DNA from: Pseudomonadota bacterium
GTDB taxonomy: Bacteria > Pseudomonadota > Alphaproteobacteria > Rhodospirillales > Magnetospirillaceae
DNA length: 64,000 bases
Assembly: GCA_021793155.1 (NCBI GenBank)
Contig: JAJYTF010000005.1
Span: 68,203 to 132,202 of the forward strand
Reading direction: 5' to 3'
The notes beneath the pieces were generated by a model. The model was not told the DNA's origin, did not search any database, and was given only the letters and a program-made list of their open reading frames with translations. A program made the translations under genes and the position numbers. This document shows positions 34,360-43,483 of this stretch, one piece after another (position 1 is the stretch's first letter; each line of letters opens with the position of its first letter).

Positions 34360-35187
34360 ATGCAGCGGGTCACGTGTTTACTATCCGCCGCCTTCGCCGT
34401 AATGGCCGCCCTCGCTTTTCCCACCTACGCCCAAGCTGTTGAAGACGCTGCTGTTTGCGGTATCCAGACGGCCCGGCAGGAACCTTTGCAGGGCATCCCC
34501 GACCGCCTGCTGCTCGCCATTTCGCTGGTCGAGTCCGGGCGCTGGGACTCCGACCGGCGGGCAAGTTTTGCCTGGCCGTGGACGGTAACGGCCGAGGGCG
34601 AAGGGCGGTATCTGCCCAGCAAGGCCGCCGCGGTGGCCGAGGTGAAACGACTCCAGGCCAGCGGCATCCGCAATATTGACGTGGGCTGCATGCAGGTCAA
34701 CCTGCAAGCCCATCCGGACGCCTTCTCCTCGTTGGAAGAAGCCTTCGATCCGGCGCAGAACGTGGCCTATGCAGCGCGCTTCCTGCGCGGGCTTTACGAC
34801 AGCACCGGCAACTGGCCGACGGCCGGGGCCTACTATCATTCCCAGACGCCAAGCCTGGCCGCCCCCTACAAAGCCAAGCTGATCTCGACCTGGGAGCAGG
34901 TGCGGCGGGGCGCCGACGATCGATTGCAGATCGCGTCGGCCGAGCCCGCCGGTCAAATTCGCCAGCCGGTCGGCTTGTGGCTTCCGGCGCCGCAAGCCGC
35001 CCCGCCGGCCGCGCGGATGACGCCGTCGAGCACGGCGGTCCGTCCGCAGATGCTGGCCCAGGCCCGGGCGAACGCGCTGGAGCGCAGCCGCGCCGAACGC
35101 GAAGAGGCCAAGCGTATAGCCGATGCCTATCGTCAGGCCCACCTTGAGGCATATCGTCTGCGGAAGGCCCAGATGGCAGGCGGTTGA
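34360..35187 (+). CDS. Exported lytic transglycosylase (SLT-like)
   Basis: 275 residues from ATG 34360 after GGAG; a GTG at 34345 is an alternative. A signal peptide ends near FPTYAQA. The SLT fold shows the catalytic Glu in LLAISLVESGRWDSD, then FAWPWTVTAEGEGRYL and the GCMQVNLQAHP signature, followed by AAYARFLRGLYDSTGNWPTAGAYYHS-like motifs. The C-terminus is an unusual charged helix (NALERSRAEREEAKRIADAY). It cleaves peptidoglycan glycans in the periplasm. Confidence 0.86.
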   Translation: MQRVTCLLSAAFAVMAALAFPTYAQAVEDAAVCGIQTARQEPLQGIPDRLLLAISLVESGRWDSDRRASFAWPWTVTAEGEGRYLPSKAAAVAEVKRLQASGIRNIDVGCMQVNLQAHPDAFSSLEEAFDPAQNVAYAARFLRGLYDSTGNWPTAGAYYHSQTPSLAAPYKAKLISTWEQVRRGADDRLQIASAEPAGQIRQPVGLWLPAPQAAPPAARMTPSSTAVRPQMLAQARANALERSRAEREEAKRIADAYRQAHLEAYRLRKAQMAGG

Positions 35188-35300
35188 CGAGGGAACGCCA
35201 GGGGTTCGCGGCACTATCGGAAAAGCGGCGGCCGCCTTACCCGTCTGCTCACGCGTCAGCGCGCCTTGACGGCGCGATTGCGCACCATACGTGATCGGAC

Positions 35301-36056
35301 ATGAATGCATCGACGGCCCTTCCCCGCCCGCAACCTGATTGGGCTTGGTTCCTCGACCTCGACGGAACCCTGCTCGATATCGCCCCCACGCCGAGCGCCA
35401 TCGTAGTGCCGGAATCGTTGGTCCCCACCCTGATGGCACTCAGAACCGCCGCACATGGCGCCTTGGCCGTGGTGAGCGGACGGCCGGTCCAGCAGGTCAG
35501 GGATCTGCTGGAGCCGTTGCGGCCGGCCGCCGCCGGCCTGCACGGGCTGGAACTGGTTACTCCCGACGGCCTGCGCCACGGCGCCAAGCGGCCGCTGCCG
35601 CCGGTCGGCAATCTGCGGCGCATGCTGCAGGAAAGCATCAGCGGCATTCTCGGTGTCGAATTCGAGAACAAGGGCGCCACGCTCGCCATCCATTTCCGCC
35701 AGGCACGGAACGCTGAAGCCCAGTTGCGCCGCATCGTCGAAGCCGCGGTGGCGAAAAATCGCGGCTTCGAGTTGCTGGAGGGGAAGATGGTGTTCGAACT
35801 GCGCCCGGCCGGCATCCACAAGGGCGTCGCCATCCGCGAATTCATGGCGATCGCCCCGTTTCGCGGGCGCGTTCCGGTATTCGCCGGCGACGACAAGACG
35901 GACGAAGATGCCTACAAGGTGGTTGTCGAGATGGGCGGCATCACCATCCGCGTCGGTGAAGAGGGTCCGACCCTTGCCCAATGGCAAATCGAATCGCCTG
36001 CCGCCTTGCGCCTGTGGTTGGCCGAAGCCGCCGAACTGTTGAAGCGCAAGGACTGA
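35301..36056 (+). CDS. otsB: Trehalose-6-phosphate phosphatase
   Basis: 251 residues, HAD superfamily. Motif I is WFLDLDGTLLDIAPTP (two Asp), motif II VVSGRP, and motif IV FAGDDKTDEDAYK. It converts trehalose-6-phosphate to trehalose. otsA is at 39061, separated by glgC and glgA, so otsB is not directly adjacent to otsA; the block still forms a trehalose/glycogen locus. Confidence 0.92.
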   Translation: MNASTALPRPQPDWAWFLDLDGTLLDIAPTPSAIVVPESLVPTLMALRTAAHGALAVVSGRPVQQVRDLLEPLRPAAAGLHGLELVTPDGLRHGAKRPLPPVGNLRRMLQESISGILGVEFENKGATLAIHFRQARNAEAQLRRIVEAAVAKNRGFELLEGKMVFELRPAGIHKGVAIREFMAIAPFRGRVPVFAGDDKTDEDAYKVVVEMGGITIRVGEEGPTLAQWQIESPAALRLWLAEAAELLKRKD

Positions 36057-36113
36057 AGGGCGACCTTATTTCACAGGCTTTGCTGGCCACGGCGCTCATC
36101 TGCCGCGCAGGCT

Positions 36114-37406
36114 TTATTCCTCCAGATCGTCCAGCATGCGGCGAGTGATCAGCGTGATGCCCGATTCGGTCCGCAGGAACCGCCGCGCATCCGCCTCGGG
36201 GTCTTCTCCCACCACCAGCCCCGGGGGGACGACGCACCCGGTATCGACGATGGCGCGCTTGATGCGGGCATGGCGGCCCAGATCGACATTGGGCAGCACG
36301 ACCGAGTCCTCGATGACGCAATAGGAATTCACCCTGACATTGGTGAAAAGCATGCATCGCCGCACGGTCGCCCCGGAGATCACACAGCCGCCGGCGATCA
36401 GCGAGTCCACCGCCATGCCCCGCCGGTCGTCGGCATCGAAGACGAACTTCGCCGGCGGGCTTTGCGCCTGATAGGTCCAGATGGGCCAATTGTCGTCGTA
36501 GAGATTGAGCGCCGGAGTCACGCGGCAAAGATCGATATTGGCTTCCCAATAGGCGTCAAGAGTGCCGACGTCGCGCCAGTAGGCTTCCTCGGCGCCGCCA
36601 TCCATTACGCAGGAGTCCTGGAACCGGTGGGCGATCAGCTTGACCTGGCCGACCAGGCCCGGAATGAGATCCTTGCCGAAATCGTGGTTCGAGCCGATGA
36701 GGTCCGCATCCCGTTCGAGCAAGTCATAAAGCAGCTGAGCATTGAAGATGTATATGCCCATGCTGGCCAGGGCGAGGCCGGGATTGCCTGGAATGGGATC
36801 GGGCTTGGCGGGCTTTTCTTCAAAATGGACGATGCGGCCGTCCGTATCGACCCCCATGACGCCGAACCCCGAGGCCTTGGCCAACGGCACCTCGATGCAC
36901 GCGACGGTAACCGCGGCGTCCTGCGCCACGTGATTGGCCAGCATCCGGCCATAGTCCATCTTGTAGACATGGTCCCCGGCCAGAATGAGCACGTAGTCGG
37001 GGGTATGAGCACGGATGATGTCCAGGTTCTGGAACACCGCGTCGGCCGTTCCGCGGTACCAGTTCTCTCCTTCGGTGCGCTGCTGGGCCGGCAGCAGCTC
37101 GATGAACTCGTTGAATTCGCCGCGCAGGAAGCCCCAGCCGCGCTGGATGTGCTGGATCAGGCTGTGCGCCTTGTACTGGGTCAGGACGCCAATGCGGCGG
37201 ATGCCAGAATTGATGCAGTTGGACAGCGTGAAATCGATGATGCGGAACTTGCCGCCGAAAGGGATGGCCGGTTTGGCATGCCAGTCGGTCAGCGCATTGA
37301 GGCGGCTGCCCCGGCCACCGGCCAACACCAGGGCAAGGGTCCGTCGCAACTTTTGAGGGATGTCGTCAGCCCCGGGCATGCCCAGGCGTTCGATTGGATA
37401 CGTCAT
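36114..37406 (-). CDS. glgC: Glucose-1-phosphate adenylyltransferase
   Basis: 430 residues from ATG 37406; an in-frame ATG at 37451 would add 15 residues. The nucleotidyltransferase core is [36 protein letters not shown], with [11 protein letters not shown] and the catalytic [13 protein letters not shown]. The C-terminal left-handed helix carries [18 protein letters not shown]. It makes ADP-glucose, the donor for GlgA. It is convergent with otsB and divergent from glgA. Confidence 0.93.
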   Translation of the reverse strand: MTYPIERLGMPGADDIPQKLRRTLALVLAGGRGSRLNALTDWHAKPAIPFGGKFRIIDFTLSNCINSGIRRIGVLTQYKAHSLIQHIQRGWGFLRGEFNEFIELLPAQQRTEGENWYRGTADAVFQNLDIIRAHTPDYVLILAGDHVYKMDYGRMLANHVAQDAAVTVACIEVPLAKASGFGVMGVDTDGRIVHFEEKPAKPDPIPGNPGLALASMGIYIFNAQLLYDLLERDADLIGSNHDFGKDLIPGLVGQVKLIAHRFQDSCVMDGGAEEAYWRDVGTLDAYWEANIDLCRVTPALNLYDDNWPIWTYQAQSPPAKFVFDADDRRGMAVDSLIAGGCVISGATVRRCMLFTNVRVNSYCVIEDSVVLPNVDLGRHARIKRAIVDTGCVVPPGLVVGEDPEADARRFLRTESGITLITRRMLDDLEE

Positions 37407-37555
37407 GTCGGCCGCCGACCCAAATTCCTTGGACAAGCTTAACCGTGGCATAGACGGCCCCCAAGCTCAAGGCGCAATCCCATTGATGACAAAGGCTTTC
37501 TCGGTAGCTCCCATTGGGTTACGCTAGGTATGGCGGTGGAGAGCAGGAGAACCGG

Positions 37556-39043
37556 ATGAAAGTATTGTTCACCTCGCCGGAAATCTATCCTTTGGCGAAG
37601 ACCGGCGGTCTGGCCGACGTCGCCGGGGCACTCCCCCCCGCTTTGTATCGCGTCGGCGCCGACATACGCCTGCTCATGCCAGCCTATCCCGGCATCGACG
37701 CCATGGCCCGGGCGAAGCCGGTGGCCAATCTGGGCGACCCCTTCGGCCGCGGCGAAGCAACCGTCCTGGAAGGCCGCCTGCCGCAGTCCGACATCACGTT
37801 GTGGCTGGTCGATTGCCCCGCCCTGTTCCATCGCGACGGTGGGCCCTACCAGGATGGCGCAGGCCGCGACTGGCCCGACAACGACTTGCGTTTCGCGCTC
37901 TTGGGCTGGGCAGCGGCCCGCCTGTCCCGCCGCGACAGCCCGCTATCGTGGAAACCCCGCATCCTCCACGCCCATGATTGGCAAACCGGCTTGGCCCCGG
38001 CCTATCTTCGCGCCTGGGGCGGGCCACGGCCCGGCCTGGTATTCACCATTCACAACATGGCGTATCAGGGCCTGTTCGCCGCCGATCTGGTACCTCGCCT
38101 GAACCTGCCCTGGTCGCTTCACACCATGGCCGGCTTCGAGTTCTGGGGCCGCATCTCTTATCTCAAGGCGGGCCTCGCCTTCTCAGACCGGCTGACCACC
38201 GTCAGCCCGACCTATGCCAAGGAAATCCAGACCCCGGCCTATGGCTTCGGCATGGAAGGGCTGTTGTCGTACCGCGCCCAGGATCTGTCGGGTATTCTCA
38301 ACGGCGCCGACTATACGGTCTGGGACCCCGCCACCGACCCACATCTCGCCCACCGCTACGGGCCGGACCAGGCTGCCCAGGGAAAGGCGGTCAACAAGGC
38401 CGCCCTTCAGGCGGAACTGGGCCTGCCGGCCGATCCCTCGGCGCCACTTTGCGTGGTGATCAGCCGCCTCAACGACCAGAAGGGCATGGACCTGCTGCTG
38501 GCCGTCATGCCGGCGCTGCTGGAGCAGGGAGCGCAGTTGGCCCTTCTCGGCACCGGCGAGCATTCCATCGAGAGCGCCTTGCAGGCTTTGGCACGGGCCC
38601 GGCCCGACCAGGTTGCAGTGCGAATCGGCTACTCTGAAGAATTGGCTCACCGGCTGCAGGCCGGCGGCGACATGCTGCTGATGCCTTCGCGGTTCGAGCC
38701 CTGCGGCCTGACCCAGATCTACGCCCTGCGCTACGGGACGCTGCCGGTGGTCAGCTTCACCGGAGGACTGGCCGATACCGTGGTGGACGCCAGCTACGAA
38801 ACGCTGCTGCACGGCACGGCCACCGGCTTCGTGTTCGACCAGTGCACGCCCAGCGCCTTCCAGTGGTGCTTCGAGCGGGCCATAGGCATGTATCGCCATC
38901 CCGAACGATGGGACAGCGTCCGGGCCACCGCCATGCGCCAGAGATTTGGCTGGGAAGAGGCGGCCGGACGCTATCTCGATCTGTACCGCTCCCTGATGCC
39001 CAATGGAGAGGCTGGAAAAGCGGGAAGCCGCCCCCAAGTCTAG
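37556..39043 (+). CDS. glgA: Glycogen synthase
   Basis: 495 residues from ATG 37556 after GGAGAGCAGGAG. GT5 family: MKVLFTSPEIYPLAKTGGLADVAGALP contains the KTGGL ADP-glucose binding motif. HAHDWQTGLAPAYLR, FTIHNMAYQGLF, and the C-terminal LMPSRFEPCGLTQIYALRYGTLPVV (E-x7-E) follow. It elongates alpha-1,4-glucan. It is 150 bases from divergent glgC and upstream of otsA and glk on the same strand. Confidence 0.95.
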   Translation: MKVLFTSPEIYPLAKTGGLADVAGALPPALYRVGADIRLLMPAYPGIDAMARAKPVANLGDPFGRGEATVLEGRLPQSDITLWLVDCPALFHRDGGPYQDGAGRDWPDNDLRFALLGWAAARLSRRDSPLSWKPRILHAHDWQTGLAPAYLRAWGGPRPGLVFTIHNMAYQGLFAADLVPRLNLPWSLHTMAGFEFWGRISYLKAGLAFSDRLTTVSPTYAKEIQTPAYGFGMEGLLSYRAQDLSGILNGADYTVWDPATDPHLAHRYGPDQAAQGKAVNKAALQAELGLPADPSAPLCVVISRLNDQKGMDLLLAVMPALLEQGAQLALLGTGEHSIESALQALARARPDQVAVRIGYSEELAHRLQAGGDMLLMPSRFEPCGLTQIYALRYGTLPVVSFTGGLADTVVDASYETLLHGTATGFVFDQCTPSAFQWCFERAIGMYRHPERWDSVRATAMRQRFGWEEAAGRYLDLYRSLMPNGEAGKAGSRPQV

Positions 39044-39060
39044 CTTTGGGAGGAGGCAGC

Positions 39061-40449
39061 GTGGGGCGGCTGGTCATAGTATCCAATCGCGTTGCCCTGC
39101 CGGAAGAAGGGACTGCCCGCGCAGGTGGCTTGGCCGTCGCCCTTCAGGAAGCGCTGCAGCAGAACGGCGGCTTGTGGTTCGGCTGGAGCGGCAAGATCAC
39201 CGCCCATTCCAGCGATACTCCGCGCATCATCGAGGCCGGGCCGGTTACCTTTGCAACCCTCGATCTATCCCGCAAGGACCATGCCGAATATTATAACGGC
39301 TATGCCAACCGTACCTTATGGCCGGTCTTCCATTACCGCATCGATCTGGCCGACTTCACCCGCGAGAACTACCAGGGCTATCTGCGGGTCAACACGTTGT
39401 TCGCCGAGAAAATTCGCCCGCTGCTGCGTGACGGGGACGACATCTGGGTGCATGACTACCACTTGATTCCCCTTGGCCTTGAGCTGCGGCGGCTGGACCT
39501 GCGGCAGCGGCTGGGTTTTTTTCTGCATACGCCCTTTCCAGCCATGGAAGTGCTGGTAGTACTTCCCAGCGCCAACCGAATTGTCCACTCTTTGACCGCC
39601 TACGACGTGGTGGGCTTCCAGACGGCGTCCGACCTGCGCGCCTTCCAAGACCACATCACGCTGGAATCGGGCGGCGAGGTGCTGTCCAATGGACTTGTCC
39701 GCGCCTTCGGGCGGACCCTCAAGGCCGACGTCTTTCCCATCGGCATCGACGTCGCCCCGATGTTGGCGGCGGCCGAGGCGTCTCCGCGCCTGCCGTCGAC
39801 CCGACGTCTGCGGCGTAATTTCAATCATTTCAAGCTGATGATCGGGGTCGACCGCCTGGATTACTCCAAAGGCCTGCCCGAACGGTTCAAGGCCTTCGAG
39901 CGGTTCCTTGAGAAATACCCGGCTTGGCGCGGTAAGGTATGCCTGATCCAGATCGCCCCCCCCTCGCGACCCGACGTGCCGGAATATATGCAGATCCGCC
40001 AACAGCTGGAGGCAGAAACCGGCCATATCAACGGCCGCTTCGCCGAGTTCGACTGGACTCCCCTGCACTATCTCAATTCGAGCTACCAGCGGCAGACCCT
40101 GGCCGGGTTCTACCGGTTCAGCGACGTGGGCGTGGTCACACCATTGCGCGACGGCATGAATCTTGTCGCCAAGGAATACGTGGCGGCGCAGAATAGCCAG
40201 GATCCCGGCGTTCTCGTGCTGTCGCGCTTCGCCGGGGCGGCGCGCGAGCTGACCAGCGCCCTGCAGGTCAATCCCTACGACCTCGAAGGAGTGGGAGATG
40301 CCCTGGCGCGGGCTCTCGCCATGCCCGTGGAGGAGCGGCGGGATCGCTGGCAGGACCTGATGAACGCGGTCCGCAACGGCTCTCTCGATCGCTGGCGCGA
40401 CAGCTTCCTTTTGGCGCTGCGCGAGGCGCCTTACAGCGTCGAGACTTGA
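39061..40449 (+). CDS. otsA: Trehalose-6-phosphate synthase
   Basis: 462 residues from a GTG at 39061 with SD GGGAGGAGG; the open frame continues upstream but overlaps glgA. GT20 family: RLVIVSNRVALP, GLWFGWSG, VHDYHLIPLGLELR, FFLHTPFPAMEVL and IGVDRLDYSKGLPERFKAFERFL are all conserved. LRDGMNLVAKEYVAAQ is the UDP-glucose-binding signature. It makes trehalose-6-phosphate, dephosphorylated by OtsB. Confidence 0.95.
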   Translation: MGRLVIVSNRVALPEEGTARAGGLAVALQEALQQNGGLWFGWSGKITAHSSDTPRIIEAGPVTFATLDLSRKDHAEYYNGYANRTLWPVFHYRIDLADFTRENYQGYLRVNTLFAEKIRPLLRDGDDIWVHDYHLIPLGLELRRLDLRQRLGFFLHTPFPAMEVLVVLPSANRIVHSLTAYDVVGFQTASDLRAFQDHITLESGGEVLSNGLVRAFGRTLKADVFPIGIDVAPMLAAAEASPRLPSTRRLRRNFNHFKLMIGVDRLDYSKGLPERFKAFERFLEKYPAWRGKVCLIQIAPPSRPDVPEYMQIRQQLEAETGHINGRFAEFDWTPLHYLNSSYQRQTLAGFYRFSDVGVVTPLRDGMNLVAKEYVAAQNSQDPGVLVLSRFAGAARELTSALQVNPYDLEGVGDALARALAMPVEERRDRWQDLMNAVRNGSLDRWRDSFLLALREAPYSVET

Positions 40450-40456
40450 TAGGCTA

Positions 40457-41404
40457 ATGAGCGCTCCCGGCCTAATTGCCGATATTGGCGGCACCAACGC
40501 CCGTTTTGCCCTTGTCACCCCCGGATGCAGCGAAGCCTTGCAGCCGATGGTGTTCCATTGCGCCGACTTTGCCGGTCCGGCCGAGGCGGCCCGAAGCTAT
40601 CTGGAAAAGGTCGGGCCGGATCGGCCGCCACGCCGAGCCGCCTTTGCCGTCGCCTCGCCGGTCCTGGCCGACCGCATCGAGATGACCAACCATGTTTGGC
40701 GCTTCTCGGTGGCCGAGGTTCGCCGGCGCCTCGAACTCGAGCAGTTGGACGTGGTCAACGACTTCATCGCCGTAGCTCTCGCGGTTCCCCATCTGGGCAA
40801 GGACGATAAGGTGGCGGTCGGCGGCGGGCAGGCGGAGCCTACGGCGCCGGTCGCCGTGCTCGGCCCGGGCACCGGCCTGGGCGTATCGGCGCTGGTTCCG
40901 GCGGCAGGCGGATGGATCCCCATCCCTACCGAAGGCGGCCACGTCACCATGGCGGCGGCCGACGACCGAGAAGCCGAGGTCCTGGCTTGGCTCAGGGCGC
41001 GGCAAGGTCATGTTTCGGCCGAACGGGTGCTGTCAGGGCCTGGCCTGGTCAACCTTTATACCGCCCTTTGCGGCCTCGCCGGCGAGCCGGTGCAAACTAT
41101 TTCGCCAGCGGAAGTGACGCACCGCGCCGCAGAGGGCGACCAACGGGCGGCCGAGAGCCTCGCAATGTTCTTCGCCATGCTGGGAACAGTGGCCGGAAAC
41201 CTGGCCCTGACCGTGGGGGCGCGGGGCGGCGTGGTGATCGCGGGCGGCATCGTGCCGCAGGTCTTGCCGGCCTTTCTCGCCTCGGACTTCCGCCGCCGCT
41301 TCGAGGACAAGGGTCGGTTCACCGGGTATCTCGAACAAATCCCGGTCCATGTGGCCATCCATCCGTACCCGGCCTTCCTCGGCTTGGCAGGACTGGTCAG
41401 CTGA
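40457..41404 (+). CDS. glk: Glucokinase
   Basis: 315 residues, bacterial Glk (ROK-unrelated) family. LIADIGGTNARFAL is the phosphate-1 motif, NDFIAVALAVP has the catalytic Asp, LGPGTGLGVSALVPA the phosphate-2 motif, and PTEGGHVTM binds glucose. AGNLALTVGARGGVVIAGGIV is the adenosine motif. It phosphorylates glucose for the glycogen/trehalose block. Only 7 bases after otsA; it ends 8 bases into the convergent ydcF gene. Confidence 0.92.
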   Translation: MSAPGLIADIGGTNARFALVTPGCSEALQPMVFHCADFAGPAEAARSYLEKVGPDRPPRRAAFAVASPVLADRIEMTNHVWRFSVAEVRRRLELEQLDVVNDFIAVALAVPHLGKDDKVAVGGGQAEPTAPVAVLGPGTGLGVSALVPAAGGWIPIPTEGGHVTMAAADDREAEVLAWLRARQGHVSAERVLSGPGLVNLYTALCGLAGEPVQTISPAEVTHRAAEGDQRAAESLAMFFAMLGTVAGNLALTVGARGGVVIAGGIVPQVLPAFLASDFRRRFEDKGRFTGYLEQIPVHVAIHPYPAFLGLAGLVS

Positions 41405-41894
41405 TCGATCCGAATCGCCACCGGTAATAAGCCAATGCCGCGGCTTCGCGCAAATGCTCCACCGCCAGTGCTGCATCGAGGCTGGCCGGCGGCACCGCCG
41501 CGGCCTCCACGGGAATACCGAATCGGCGGAAGGCATAAAGAGCGCGGCGCATATGGTAGCGCTCGGTGACCAGCAGGACCCGCCGCCAGCCCCGGCCCTC
41601 GACGATCGGCTTGCAGAATCGGGCGTTCTCCCAGGTGGTGCGGGATTGGTCCTCGGTCAGCACGGCCTCGGCCGGTACCCTGGCGGCCCGAGCGATACGG
41701 CACATGACCGAGGCTTCCGGCGTTGAACCCGGACCACAGCCGCTCATCAGCAAACAGTCGACGTGCCCCTGCCGAAAAAGCGCCACCGCATGCTCCACCC
41801 GGCGCAGCAACGCCGGGCTTGGCCGGCCGCCGGCACTGACGGCCGCGCCCAGGACGATCGCGACATCGAACGGAGCGTCGGCTTCGGCGATCAT
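41397..41894 (-). CDS. YdcF-family (DUF218) protein
   Basis: 165 residues. DUF218 fold with the family motifs AIVLGAAVSAGGRPS, GCGPGSTPEA, AVLTEDQSRTTWENARF, and VTERYHMRRALYAFRRFG. Members are often membrane-linked and act on envelope precursors or vancomycin-type resistance (SanA), but this one has no obvious transmembrane segment. It overlaps the GGDEF gene stop in ATGA, so the two are coupled. Confidence 0.85.
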   Translation of the reverse strand: MIAEADAPFDVAIVLGAAVSAGGRPSPALLRRVEHAVALFRQGHVDCLLMSGCGPGSTPEASVMCRIARAARVPAEAVLTEDQSRTTWENARFCKPIVEGRGWRRVLLVTERYHMRRALYAFRRFGIPVEAAAVPPASLDAALAVEHLREAAALAYYRWRFGSIS

Positions 41895-43099
41895 GCCGCG
41901 ATCGCGTCGCCCGCCAGGACGATCCGTCCCTTGCCGGCCCGCTTCGCCGCATACATACGTCGGTCCGCCGTGCCCACCAGCTCAGCCCAGGTCGTACACG
42001 CGTCGGTGATCCGCTCGGCGACACCGATGCTGGCCGTCATCCTGGCTCCGTCCGGCCGTTGCCCGAGTCCCATCTCGACCAGCCGCTGCAGCGCAGTTCT
42101 CGTCCCCTGCAGCCCCGTATCGGGCATGACGACGACGAATTCCTCGCCGCCCCAGCGAATCAGCAGATCGGCGCGGCGAAGGATCCGTCGCAGCGACGAG
42201 CCCGCCTGGCGCAGTGCGTCGTCCCCCTCCTCATGCCCGAAGCGGTCGTTGATCTCCTTGAAATCGTCGAGATCGATGAAGACCAGGGAAAACGGCGAGC
42301 CGTTTCGGCGCGACTGCTGGAACTGCAGTTCCAGCAGTTCCTCGCCGACGCGCCGGCTATACGCCGTGGTCAGGACGTCGTGCGATGCCTGGGCGATCAG
42401 TTGCTGCATAAAATGCAGCTGGCTCATGCCGGCCAGCGTCGCCACCACCGACAGCAGAGCAATCAGCCACATCGCCCCCAGATGGGTTTCGAACGGCATC
42501 ACGTGATAGCCCAGGAAACTGACGATCAGGTTGGCGATCAGCGGCGGAACCGACAGAAGGGCCCCTTCCAATGCGGTAATGGGGAACATGGACAGGCCGG
42601 CCACCATAACGAAGGGAAGAAAGGCATAGCCGGCGGCCACGGCCTGCTGCAATTGGCCGCGTATGTCGAATTGCGCCAGCAGCGGCTGGCTGATCAGGAA
42701 GAATACCGTCGGCACCGCCAGCAGTCCCGCCAGCACCCAGCGCGGCGAAGGCCGCCGCCGCTCAGGCCGGCAGAGGATCACCAGGGCGGCAAAGGCTAGC
42801 GCCGCCGCCACGCGCAGCAGGCTGAAATAGATCGCCAGGCGCTGCGGAAAGACGAATAGGTCGACGGGAATCCACAAGGGCGTGAGCACCGCGAAAAGGG
42901 CGGCGACAAGCCGGGTGCGCGATACGATCAGAAACGCACGCCGCCGCCGGATCAACGCCGAGAGATCGCCGGGAAACAACAAACCGTAGAGCTGGCCGAA
43001 CACTATGCACACCGGGACGATTTCGAGGCGTCGTAAAAAACCAGTATACGCCGCCGCAGACGCCGCGAAAACAAGAGCCGACAAGGGACACCGCGTCAT
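41891..43099 (-). CDS. Membrane diguanylate cyclase (GGDEF)
   Basis: 402 residues. Start at ATG 43099 is tentative, as it lacks a clear SD. About six hydrophobic segments fill the first half, for example VAAALAFAALVILC and VLAGLLAVPTVFFLISQPLL. The C-terminal half is a GGDEF domain: DVLTTAYSRRVGEELL, FSLVFIDLDDFKEINDRFGHEEGDDALRQ and the active motif GGEEF. It should make c-di-GMP. An RxxD-type inhibitory site is not obvious. It may influence the PilZ chemoreceptor at 29.5 kb; this is speculation. Confidence 0.87.
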   Translation of the reverse strand: MTRCPLSALVFAASAAAYTGFLRRLEIVPVCIVFGQLYGLLFPGDLSALIRRRRAFLIVSRTRLVAALFAVLTPLWIPVDLFVFPQRLAIYFSLLRVAAALAFAALVILCRPERRRPSPRWVLAGLLAVPTVFFLISQPLLAQFDIRGQLQQAVAAGYAFLPFVMVAGLSMFPITALEGALLSVPPLIANLIVSFLGYHVMPFETHLGAMWLIALLSVVATLAGMSQLHFMQQLIAQASHDVLTTAYSRRVGEELLELQFQQSRRNGSPFSLVFIDLDDFKEINDRFGHEEGDDALRQAGSSLRRILRRADLLIRWGGEEFVVVMPDTGLQGTRTALQRLVEMGLGQRPDGARMTASIGVAERITDACTTWAELVGTADRRMYAAKRAGKGRIVLAGDAIAA

Positions 43100-43136
43100 G
43101 CCGGCCGGCGCTTTGATTGGCCCGGTACCGGCCGTT

Positions 43137-43460
43137 TTACGGATGGAGTTCGAAGTCCCCGAGGGAATGCAGAATACGGATGACGTCGATGCTGTCGAGG
43201 TCAATTCTGTAGAAGAGCACATGCGATCCGACCAGATATTTCCAATCGCCGGATCGGTTCTCCTCGCCGGCTCGACCGAGCTGGTAATCGGTGGCGATGG
43301 CCTGGGTAGCCCTCTTGACCCGCCGCACATAAGCCTCGGCTTGGTCAGGCCCCCATGTCTCGGCCGTATAGTTCCAGATGTCCGCGACATCGGACTGGGA
43401 GACCGGGAAAATCCGGAATCGGCCCTGACCTCCTGAACGCACGGAACGGGCCCAAACCAT
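43137..43460 (-). CDS. ParE/RelE-type toxin-like protein, orphan
   Basis: About 107 residues from ATG 43460 (SD GGAAG), although family members usually begin near FRIFPVSQSDVADIWNY. The RelE/ParE pattern is visible: VSQSDVADIWNYTAETWGPDQAEAYVRRVKRATQ, then LVGSHVLFYRIDLDSIDVIRILHSLGDFELHP. No ParD-like antitoxin lies on either side; the neighbours are a GGDEF cyclase and a binding protein. It may be an inactive remnant or have an antitoxin elsewhere. Confidence 0.75.
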   Translation of the reverse strand: MVWARSVRSGGQGRFRIFPVSQSDVADIWNYTAETWGPDQAEAYVRRVKRATQAIATDYQLGRAGEENRSGDWKYLVGSHVLFYRIDLDSIDVIRILHSLGDFELHP

Positions 43461-43483
43461 CAAAATCACTTCCGTAATGCGGG

